This document shows positions 15,840-22,280 of a stretch of DNA of 42,500 bases, one piece after another. Position numbers and translations under genes: made by a program. Source of the DNA: Candidatus Latescibacterota bacterium (GTDB lineage: Bacteria > Latescibacterota > MWCZ01); the NCBI GenBank assembly GCA_022706085.1, contig JAKJDF010000010.1, positions 1 through 42,500 of the forward strand. The letters are read 5' to 3'. Each line of letters begins with the position of its first letter. Within the stretch, counting starts at the first letter, position 1. Below the pieces are notes generated by a model that saw only the letters and a program-made list of their open reading frames with translations, was not told where the DNA came from and did not search any database.

Positions 15840-18191
15840 ATGACGGCTACTATGCGTCGTTGGTTCACGTGGGCCGGTTTGATGGGGGCGTTGGTTCTGA
15901 CGTTCTCGTCAACGGTAATGGCAAACACGCCGCAATCGGTCATGCACCTTGGCCGAATCTGGCACCATCCGGAGTACGACGGAGCCGAGGGCTGGTCGGG
16001 CTCGGGCCCGATCTACCCCGCCGGCATCCCCACGGCTGCCGATGGTGACAATTCGGTGAAGCGCGGGTGGATCGGCCAGGTGCAGAAGTTCGGCGTGTAT
16101 CTCACCACAACGGACTGGACAAGCCCGTTGAACACCGCACTGGAGTACACGTCGTCCTACTGCTTCCGCAGCATGGATTACGCGTACTATCGCGTGTATG
16201 TCACCGAAAAGGGTGACTACAACTTCCCGGTCGGGTGCCAGGAAGTTTTCCGCTGGACGCGTCCGACGATTGTGGCGGGCGATTCCACGCTGAAGTTCTT
16301 CCCCGGTCCCGGTCCGGCTGCGTACCCGGATAACTCGGGTGTGGGCCCGCGTCCGACCCCGGTGGTGGATCCGACCCTTGTGACGGAAGAGGCGATTGAC
16401 GCAGTATGGCGGTTCAGCCAGGGCGTCGAGTATCGCCGTCGTCAGTATGGGTACGGCATCACCACTGCTCATCAGGACTACGTGCTGTTCGACACCCGCT
16501 TCGTGAACAACGGCAAGTGCTATGGCGACACGGTTCTTGCCGATCCGGCACCTTTTACGATGACGGGCCAGACCATTCACAAGATGATCTTCGGGCAGGC
16601 GTACGACTACCGGAACAACCACGCCCCCGGCGCGAAACAGGTCGGCAAGGATAACGAAGGCATGTATGTCCAGCCGTGGGGCGCCGCGTTGAACTCGGTC
16701 GCCCTGTTCTACGACCTGGATAGCGACGATGCCGCCGCTCCCGGACCCGACTGGGGCGACCCGAGCGAGAACGCAGCGATGGAAGGCCATCTGGTGGGCA
16801 ACGCGTACATGGCGATGGGGCCGGTGTTCTGCAGCAAAGGCCCGGGCAGCCTGTACGGTACGAATGATCCCGATCAGCCGGCGTTCCGGATGATGCACAA
16901 CGAGCGTGGTCTGGATTTCGCCGGTAAGGCGTATTCCCCGGCCAACTCGCAGGAATTGCGTGAGTTCCTGACCGATGGCGCGCTCCAGATGCCGATTGAT
17001 CAGAGCTTCCGCACGTATGCTCCGACCGCCGCGATCAAGGACGAGGATCCGGGCGCTACCGCCATTCTGGGCTACGGCCCGCTGGGCGGCGACAAGACGC
17101 TTTCGCCGGCGAATGTGAAGGTTCACGGTTGGGACCTCGCGTTCGGCGATTCGGTTCGTCTGGTTCAGGTGGTTGCGGGTGGTGGTATTGACGCGTACGA
17201 AGGTCAGCGTATCGGCCAGTACTGGAACGCGCAGAAGGCTGCCAGTGCCGCTCCGGATACCTGGATGAGCGCCGCGGATCAGGCTCTCGTGCAGACCGGT
17301 ATGGACACGGTGAAGAAGGCCCTCGCGCTTGCGTACTGGAACTTCTACGGTTCCTTCCCGGCCAATGTTGACGCCGCGAAGAAGGCCGCATGGGGTATTC
17401 CGAACTACGTGAATTCGAAGCCGAGTGCGTACAATCAGCCGTTCAACGTTCCCGATCCTCCGCGTCCGCCGGCTTACTTCAGCGTGAAAGCGCTGGCGAA
17501 GGGTGGCATCGCGGTTCGCTGGACTCGTGAATCCGAAGCCGACGTTGACTTTGATACGAAGGTTGCGGACTTCGCGGGTTATCGCGTGTACCGCTGGGAA
17601 GCCTCCCGCTTGACGAAGCCCACCATCGTGAAGCAGGGCCCCGCGGGCTCGTTCTGGGCAGTGCCTGCCGATCCGGCTGGTGGCGCCGAACTACGTCCCG
17701 AAGGTCCGGCTGGCCTCATGTTCATAGACGATCAGGTTACCACCGGTACGGATTACTGGTATGCCGTGACGGCGTACGACGACGGAACGCAGAACTGGGC
17801 GGAACCGGGCAAGTCACTGGAAAGCGCGTATTTCTGGTGCTGGACCGGGTTCACCTCGAAGGGCGTGACCGCTCCGACGCTGAACGGTGTGGGTGTTGAT
17901 GTTGCGCGCGCGAATCGTTTTGCGCTCGAGCAGAATGCGCCGAACCCGTTCAACCCGTCCACGACGATTCGTTTTGCCGTTCCGACGAATGGCAATGTTC
18001 GTCTGACGATCTACGACGTAAACGGCCGCATCGTTCGCACGCTGGTTGATGGCAGCGTTCTTGCCGGCAGCCACGAAGTGGTGTGGGACGGTATGGACAT
18101 GACCGGTCGCCCGGTTGCGAGCGGCGTGTACATCTATCGTCTGACCAATGCGAACAATGAGATTACGAAGCGGATGACGCTGGTGCGTTAG
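15840..18191 (+). CDS. Large secreted protein with C-terminal FlgD-like type IX sorting domain
   Basis: A 783-aa protein starting at an ATG with AGAAAGGAGG 6 bases upstream, a very strong ribosome site. A signal peptide (1-29, ending STVMAN) precedes a large region with no recognised catalytic motif (about 30-500). A fibronectin-III-like segment follows (about 540-650, with GIAVRWTRE, FAGYRVYRWEAS and, later, TDYWYAVTAYDDG). The C-terminal 90 residues (694-783) are a FlgD-Ig/type IX sorting domain: NAPNPFNPSTTIRF, VRLTIYDVNGRIVRTL, VVWDGMDMTGRPVASGVYIY and the terminal KRMTLVR. Arg codons CGT and CGC dominate the 3' part, hinting at high expression. It lies 40 bases after the TonB receptor. 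Probably a cell-surface or released protein, a substrate-binding partner or structural component. Its N-terminal half shows general similarity in layout to the 1429-aa protein at 32350. Confidence 0.85.
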   Translation: MTATMRRWFTWAGLMGALVLTFSSTVMANTPQSVMHLGRIWHHPEYDGAEGWSGSGPIYPAGIPTAADGDNSVKRGWIGQVQKFGVYLTTTDWTSPLNTALEYTSSYCFRSMDYAYYRVYVTEKGDYNFPVGCQEVFRWTRPTIVAGDSTLKFFPGPGPAAYPDNSGVGPRPTPVVDPTLVTEEAIDAVWRFSQGVEYRRRQYGYGITTAHQDYVLFDTRFVNNGKCYGDTVLADPAPFTMTGQTIHKMIFGQAYDYRNNHAPGAKQVGKDNEGMYVQPWGAALNSVALFYDLDSDDAAAPGPDWGDPSENAAMEGHLVGNAYMAMGPVFCSKGPGSLYGTNDPDQPAFRMMHNERGLDFAGKAYSPANSQELREFLTDGALQMPIDQSFRTYAPTAAIKDEDPGATAILGYGPLGGDKTLSPANVKVHGWDLAFGDSVRLVQVVAGGGIDAYEGQRIGQYWNAQKAASAAPDTWMSAADQALVQTGMDTVKKALALAYWNFYGSFPANVDAAKKAAWGIPNYVNSKPSAYNQPFNVPDPPRPPAYFSVKALAKGGIAVRWTRESEADVDFDTKVADFAGYRVYRWEASRLTKPTIVKQGPAGSFWAVPADPAGGAELRPEGPAGLMFIDDQVTTGTDYWYAVTAYDDGTQNWAEPGKSLESAYFWCWTGFTSKGVTAPTLNGVGVDVARANRFALEQNAPNPFNPSTTIRFAVPTNGNVRLTIYDVNGRIVRTLVDGSVLAGSHEVVWDGMDMTGRPVASGVYIYRLTNANNEITKRMTLVR

Positions 18192-18210
18192 TCCGGAGTT
18201 GGCGGAGCAC

Positions 18211-18247
18211 CGGTATCGGGGGCGGCAGAGAGCCGTCCCCGATACCG
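18211..18247 (+). other. 16-bp intercistronic hairpin without U-tail
   Basis: CGGTATCGGGGGCGGC pairs with GCCGTCCCCGATACCG across a 5-nt loop (AGAGA); the helix is complete in RNA with one G-U pair. It begins 19 bases after the 783-aa gene stop and is followed by ACAGATGCG, not a T-run. That suggests an mRNA-stabilising or partial attenuating structure that lowers expression of the two downstream genes rather than a full terminator. Confidence 0.6.
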
Positions 18248-18399
18248 ACAGATGCGTGGTTGAGCTGAGGCGAGTGAGCAGATCGGAGAGCGGGCGGCGC
18301 GTGAGCTTCTCCGGTACGAAATGTGACCGTGGCCGGGCGGGTGGCCGGCGGAACGTTCGTATTGTGCCCGCGAAGACGCACCGGAAAGGAATTGGTGAG

Positions 18400-18825
18400 A
18401 TGAATACCCGATTACGCCACTGGTGGATAGCCGGAGTCGCGTTTGCATTCGTGCTGATCGCATTACCGCGGGTGTCGCACAGTGCGGTGAGCACGCTCGA
18501 CAGCGTTATCGTCATCCCGAATCCGTATAACCTGTCGGGGCGCACGTACGGTCCGCAGCCTCCCGGCGGTTCAATCGAGGCAAACGAGCGTATTCGTTTC
18601 GCCAACCTGCCGGCGCCCTGTACGATCAAGATTTACACCTCCGCAGGGAACCTTGTGTCCACGATTCAGCACACAGGGGCGGTTACGGCGGTGTCGGATC
18701 TTGAGAACTACTACTGGAGCGGGCGCAACGCGGATAACCAGTATATCGTCAGCGACGTGTATATCTATGTGGTGGAATCACCCACACTCGGGCGGAGAAT
18801 TGGCAAGTTCATCGTGATTCGTTAG
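18400..18825 (+). CDS. Small secreted protein consisting almost only of a FlgD-like/type IX sorting-type domain
   Basis: A 141-aa protein from the ATG at 18400 (AAGGA 9 bases upstream). The signal peptide is about residues 1-30 (MNTRLRHWW, hydrophobic core, SHSA). The mature about 110 residues match the sorting-domain fold found at the ends of the large surface proteins: VIVIPNPYN, IRFANLPAPCTIKIYTSAGN, an NYYWSGRNADNQYIVSDVYIY segment equivalent to WDG..G..VASGVYIY, and the terminal GKFIVIR. No cargo domain lies in front of it. It sits between the 783-aa sorted protein and the PorV-like gene, separated by intergenic segments of 208 and 102 bases. It may be an accessory or decoy for the secretion machinery, a surface adaptor, or a degenerate remnant. 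Function is inference. Confidence 0.8.
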   Translation: MNTRLRHWWIAGVAFAFVLIALPRVSHSAVSTLDSVIVIPNPYNLSGRTYGPQPPGGSIEANERIRFANLPAPCTIKIYTSAGNLVSTIQHTGAVTAVSDLENYYWSGRNADNQYIVSDVYIYVVESPTLGRRIGKFIVIR

Positions 18826-18832
18826 CCTGGCG

Positions 18833-18868
18833 GACCCTTGGTGGCTGACCCTTGGTCAGCAGGCTGAC
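18833..18868. repeat. Short direct and inverted repeats between the small sorting-domain gene and porV-like gene
   Basis: GACCCTTGGT occurs twice, 14 bases apart (18833-18842 and 18847-18856), and GGCTGAC occurs at 18843 and 18862. The second copy also forms a 7-bp hairpin, GCTGACC-CTT-GGTCAGC (18844-18860). There is no T-run, so it is not a terminator. It may be an RNA element or a chance duplication. Confidence 0.5.
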
Positions 18869-18927
18869 GGCACAGATAGATGATGTGCAGCGGACTGGCT
18901 CTCGGTGCGCTGAGAAGGAGCTTCTGG

Positions 18928-20016
18928 ATGAACAGTTTGAAAGCGAGTTGGGTGATCGGGTTTGCCGCCTGTGTGGTGGCAGCGACTGCGTCCGCGCAGA
19001 CGACCGTTCCGGGGTACACCGGCACCAACTATGACCCGCCGACGCCGAAGTGGAAGGGTCAGGCCGGCATGACGTTCCTTCAGATTGGCGGCAGTGCCCG
19101 TGCTGAGGGGATGGGAGGCGCCTTCAACGGGATCAAAGGGGATCCATCGGCGATCTTCTACAATCCGGCCGGCATGGCGTCCCTCGGGATGGCCGCCGTG
19201 TACGCGAATCAGACGAACTGGCTGGCCGATATGAAGGTGACGCATTTCGTCGGCGCGGGGAGGGTCGGGCCGGCAATCGTGGGCGCGACGTTCATCAACA
19301 TGGATTACGGCGATATTGCGGGCGCGCAAATCGTTTCCAGCACGGTTGACCCGCGCGGATACCAGAGCACCGGGAATCTCTCGCCGGAGACGTGGTCGGC
19401 GGGTGTGTTTGGCGCCATCCAGATGACGGACCGCTTCAGCACCGGCGTGCATGTGAAGTACTGCGTGCAGGACTTCAGCCCCAGCAGGATCTACTCGTTC
19501 TCAACCAGAGATTACCTTGCCACGGAGAACAGGAACCGCGTGGGAACGTTCGCCGTGGATCTGGGGACGCAGTATGTGACGGGCCTGCGGAACATCGCGC
19601 TGAACATGTCGCTCCAGAACTTTGCCCAGCCGCAGAAGTACGTGGAAGTCAAGTTCGACCTGCCGGTTACCTATCGTGTCGGCCTTTCGGCGGAGCTCTT
19701 CGAACTGGTGACGGGCAACGAGTTGGCCGGCCAGCGCGTGATGCTGTACGCGGACGGCATGGACCAGAAGGACGTGTCGCTCGATGTGGCGGTGGGGGCA
19801 GAGTACCTCGCGGATCTTTCCCAGTTCGTGCCGGGTGTGAAGGTGGGCCTGCGGGCCGGACGTCGCGCGGCGGTGAACCAGGACGGCTGGCTGAGCTTCG
19901 GTGGCAGTGTGCAGTTCGGGATGTCGGGCTACAACGCGCGCTTTGATTACGCGTACAACGATTACGGCCCCGGACTTACCGCGAACCGTGTCGGGTTGAG
20001 CCTCACGATGGACTGA
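18928..20016 (+). CDS. PorV/PorQ family outer-membrane protein
   Basis: A 362-aa protein from the ATG at 18928 with AAGGAG 7 bases upstream. The signal peptide ends around ATASAQ (about residue 25). The body matches the PorV/PorQ (UPF0164) family of FadL-like outer-membrane barrels: GMTFLQIGGSARAEGMGGAF, GDPSAIFYNPAGMASL, followed by alternating beta strands, ending with NRVGLSLTMD. In the type IX system PorV is the outer-membrane component that takes up exported proteins and passes them to the attachment complex; many paralogues exist in FCB genomes. Its place as last gene after two sorting-domain proteins suggests it handles those products. The other Por components (PorK, L, M, N, T, U, Sov) are not in the window, so a dedicated role is inference. 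Confidence 0.85.
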   Translation: MNSLKASWVIGFAACVVAATASAQTTVPGYTGTNYDPPTPKWKGQAGMTFLQIGGSARAEGMGGAFNGIKGDPSAIFYNPAGMASLGMAAVYANQTNWLADMKVTHFVGAGRVGPAIVGATFINMDYGDIAGAQIVSSTVDPRGYQSTGNLSPETWSAGVFGAIQMTDRFSTGVHVKYCVQDFSPSRIYSFSTRDYLATENRNRVGTFAVDLGTQYVTGLRNIALNMSLQNFAQPQKYVEVKFDLPVTYRVGLSAELFELVTGNELAGQRVMLYADGMDQKDVSLDVAVGAEYLADLSQFVPGVKVGLRAGRRAAVNQDGWLSFGGSVQFGMSGYNARFDYAYNDYGPGLTANRVGLSLTMD

Positions 20017-20040
20017 TTCACGGTTTGAGTGCGTTGCGGG

Positions 20041-20076
20041 CAGGCGGCGGGAGCAATTCCGCCGCCTGTTTCTTTT
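20041..20076 (+). terminator. Rho-independent terminator of the TonB/porV-like operon
   Basis: A perfect 10-bp stem (CAGGCGGCGG / CCGCCGCCTG) with an 8-nt loop, followed by TTTCTTTT, 24 bases after the porV-like stop. A textbook intrinsic terminator on the plus strand. The convergent bshB1 gene ends just beyond it. Confidence 0.93.
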
Positions 20077-20087
20077 GGGGGGCGAGG

Positions 20088-20861
20088 TCACCCGTTTTTT
20101 TGCGCGAACCGTTCCACGGAGCCCAGCGCCAGGCTCATGGGGTCGTCCACCCGCATGGTTTCCCGCTGGTAGAATGCTTCTCCGTAGGTAGCGGCGATCT
20201 GGGCACCGTAGTATCGTCCGCGCGCTTCGATGGTGCCGAGGAAGTGCGGCGAGGAGATGTAGGTCGGCTCCCCGCCCGGGTCCGCCCCGGGGACGTTCAG
20301 TTGCGATGCGTAGCAGCGGATTGCCGCCATTTTTTCTTCCCATTCGTCGGAGACATCCACCACAAACGTTGGCAGAAAGAGGCTGTGCATCATATAGTGG
20401 ATGACGCGCAAGGGGCGGTGGTGCGGCTGTCCGGTATCCCATTTGGCGAGTCCGGCGCGGAAGGCAGCGTCGGGCACCAGGCGTCCGGTGGCGCCGTGGT
20501 CGGGGTGGCGGCCTTCCTCCGGGTGCGGTGCGAGCACCAGTGTGGGGCGGGTTGCGCGGATGAGCCGGATGACGGCATCCATGGTGTGGGCGTCGGGCTG
20601 GATGCGGGCGTCCGGCAGGCCGAGATTGACGCGGTAGGTGATACCGAGGGCGCGTGCCGCGCACCGGGCCTCTTCAGCGCGTTCCTTCGCGGTTCCGCGG
20701 GTGCCCATCTCTCCGGCGGTCAGGTCGGCGATTCCGACCCGGTATCCTAGCTTTCGCAGTTTCACGAGTGTGGCGCCGCAGCTCAGTTCCACGTCGTCGC
20801 GGTGGGGCCCGATTGCGAGGGCGTCGAGTTGTTCTTCCGGGATGTGGGGGTGCGTGCTCAC
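20088..20861 (-). CDS. bshB1: Bacillithiol biosynthesis deacetylase BshB1
   Basis: A 257-aa PIG-L/LmbE-fold zinc deacetylase that removes the acetyl group from GlcNAc-malate in bacillithiol synthesis. The zinc/catalytic segment is GPHRDDVELSCGATL (His20, Asp22, Asp23, Glu25), and HPDHGAT (119-125) supplies the second histidine pair. The BshB1-type sequence between them (IADLTAGEMGTRGT, NLGLPDARI) and PTFVVDVSDEWEEKMAAIRCYASQ near the end separate it from general LmbE proteins. The stretch starts GPHRDD rather than the more common HPDD. It overlaps the upstream cyclase-like gene by 4 bases (ATGA). The glycosyltransferase BshA and the ligase BshC are not in the window, so the pathway is implied, not shown. 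Confidence 0.88.
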   Translation of the reverse strand: MSTHPHIPEEQLDALAIGPHRDDVELSCGATLVKLRKLGYRVGIADLTAGEMGTRGTAKERAEEARCAARALGITYRVNLGLPDARIQPDAHTMDAVIRLIRATRPTLVLAPHPEEGRHPDHGATGRLVPDAAFRAGLAKWDTGQPHHRPLRVIHYMMHSLFLPTFVVDVSDEWEEKMAAIRCYASQLNVPGADPGGEPTYISSPHFLGTIEARGRYYGAQIAATYGEAFYQRETMRVDDPMSLALGSVERFAQKNG

Positions 20862-21349
20862 GGTGTGTCCTCATGCAAGGCGTGTTGAAGGGCGTCAGAC
20901 AGGACGAACTCGCCGGCGGGCAGGCAGAACAGCTCATTCACGCCGACGCCGGCAACATCGCGCATCCCACGGGTGCCGATGAACCCGCACGTCACGCTCG
21001 CGTAGTGCGCGCGCACGGTAACGCGCACGGATTCGCCGGTGGCCAGATGCAGTGCCTCCCCACCGGATCGAAGCGTGCGCAACGCGTTGACTGACTGGCT
21101 GACCGGGGTCTCGGCAAACACGAGAAGGGCGGCGTCGCCACACATTTTGACAACCTCGCCCCCCGCCGGCGAGACGGCGCGTTCGACCTGCCGGCAGAAC
21201 GCATCAACCAGGCGGAGAACGTCGCCGCCGGGGTGTGTTCGAACGTAATCCCCGAAGCCCCGGATGTCAACAATCGCGATGACGCATCGCGAATCACCGG
21301 CGATGACACATCGCGGATCACCGGGGAGAAACGCATCCTGCGGATTCAC
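20858..21349 (-). CDS. Stand-alone class III nucleotidyl cyclase-like domain protein, probably inactive
   Basis: A 163-aa protein made of a single cyclase homology domain. Metal-binding Asp28 lies in IAIVDIRGFGDYV, the base-selecting Lys68 and second metal Asp72 in VVKMCGDAALLVF, and Asp131 in RDVAGVGVNELFC. The transition-state Asn138 is present, but the Arg normally four residues later is Cys142, so cyclase activity may be lost or altered. No receptor, HAMP or membrane segment is fused to it. I start it at the GTG at 21349 (GGAG/AGGGG just upstream); a TTG at 21367 would add 6 residues. A 24-bp tandem duplication lies inside the gene at its N-terminal end, before the first strand. It is translationally coupled to bshB1, suggesting a regulatory link that is not established. 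Confidence 0.75.
   Translation of the reverse strand: MNPQDAFLPGDPRCVIAGDSRCVIAIVDIRGFGDYVRTHPGGDVLRLVDAFCRQVERAVSPAGGEVVKMCGDAALLVFAETPVSQSVNALRTLRSGGEALHLATGESVRVTVRAHYASVTCGFIGTRGMRDVAGVGVNELFCLPAGEFVLSDALQHALHEDTP
21277..21324. repeat. 24-bp in-frame tandem duplication in the cyclase-like gene
   Basis: Two adjacent 24-bp units (21277-21300 and 21301-21324) match at 22 of 24 positions. On the minus strand they encode GDPRCVIA followed by GDSRCVIA, repeating the start of the first beta strand of the cyclase-like domain. The frame is kept. Confidence 0.9.
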
Positions 21350-21423
21350 AGCGTGCCCCTGCTCCAATTAATGGGTTTTTGATCCGTAACAGCGGTACGG
21401 ACAACACGAGTGCGTACATTCTG

Positions 21424-21452
21424 TTGACGCGACAATCGTGTGGAACGATACT
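21424..21452 (+). promoter_or_regulatory. Sigma70-like promoter of the roadblock-domain gene
   Basis: TTGACG (21424-21429), a 17-base spacer and GATACT (21447-21452), the same -10 as the promoter at 11986. Start of transcription near 21459, about 70 bases before the ATG at 21530. The -10 overlaps the inverted repeat ATACT-CATA-AGTAT, a possible operator. Confidence 0.6.
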
Positions 21453-21529
21453 CATAAGTATTGGCCGGACCGCGTCGGGCGCAATCCGGCCGGATTGTGC
21501 GCGGGACAACTCCTGAAACGAGGTTTTCC

Positions 21530-22261
21530 ATGAGCGGGGCGACTCCTCAGGCGCTGGACAAGGCCTTTCAGGTTGTTGATGCCGTTACGCGGTTGAAGGG
21601 CGTTACGGGGGCGTTGCTTATTGATCCCGACGGGTCAACCATTGCGCAGGATTTCCGTTCGGACGACGACCTGAAACGCGCTTCCGCCATCGGCACCACG
21701 CTGCCGTTCGATTTGATGAAGGCCGCGAACAGGCTCAAAATGGGCCCCGTCAGCGACCTGACCATCCAGACTGTTCGCGGGGCGCTGAGGGTTTGCCAGC
21801 ACGACGGGATCTGGCTGTTGGTGTTCATCGGTCCGCGTGCCAACCTCGGCATGCTGAACATTGAGATGCGTGCCGTCCGGGAGCTGTTCGCCTCCGTGTT
21901 CCAGGACGATGTGAAAAGGGGAATGGACGCGGAAAAGCAGCACATCCTGGATGTCGTTGAGTCCACAGGGTCCGTGGAGAGTGTCATTGACAAGCGACGC
22001 GGGGACCTGAAAGCGATGAGAATGCTTCACGAGATGGTGTTCCGCATCGCGATTGAAGCCGGAATCGGGCGGGAAACGATCAGCCGGACGATCAGCGACA
22101 TCAACTACCGGATATACCGCGACTCTCTCGTGGATATCGGGTTCGATTTCTTCAATCGCAAAGCGCTGGATACCTATGACCCCGCCCTTGCGGAGCGCGT
22201 CATGGAGGAGCAGATCAAGGGGATTGTGGGCCTGGTGACGGCGCAAAGGGGGAAAGGCTGA
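21530..22261 (+). CDS. Roadblock/LC7 (MglB-like) domain protein with C-terminal helical extension
   Basis: A 243-aa cytoplasmic protein starting at an ATG with GAGG 6 bases upstream. Residues about 10-115 form a Roadblock/LC7 domain: FQVVDAVTRLKGVTGALLID, PDGSTIAQDF, and the paired strands ALRVCQHDGIWLLVFIGP with the following helix NLGMLNIEMRAVRE. Such domains often act as partners or GTPase-activating proteins of small Ras-like GTPases (MglB-MglA). The remaining about 115 residues (MDAEKQHILDVV to LVTAQRGKG) are helical and not recognised; they include KAMRMLHEMVFRIAIEAGIGRETISRTISDINYR spread over 161-194. No MglA-type GTPase is adjacent. It has its own promoter and is flanked by convergent or divergent genes, so it is probably monocistronic. 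Confidence 0.75.
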   Translation: MSGATPQALDKAFQVVDAVTRLKGVTGALLIDPDGSTIAQDFRSDDDLKRASAIGTTLPFDLMKAANRLKMGPVSDLTIQTVRGALRVCQHDGIWLLVFIGPRANLGMLNIEMRAVRELFASVFQDDVKRGMDAEKQHILDVVESTGSVESVIDKRRGDLKAMRMLHEMVFRIAIEAGIGRETISRTISDINYRIYRDSLVDIGFDFFNRKALDTYDPALAERVMEEQIKGIVGLVTAQRGKG

Positions 22262-22280
22262 GCGGGGGATCAGCCGTGTA

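Noticed and set aside
14651-15943. 430-codon open frame on the minus strand
   Set aside because: Antisense to the end of the TonB receptor gene and the start of the next gene; no homology-like features.
15909-17126. 405-codon open frame on the minus strand
   Set aside because: Antisense to the 783-aa sorted protein, whose frame has a signal peptide, a strong ribosome site and a recognisable C-terminal domain.
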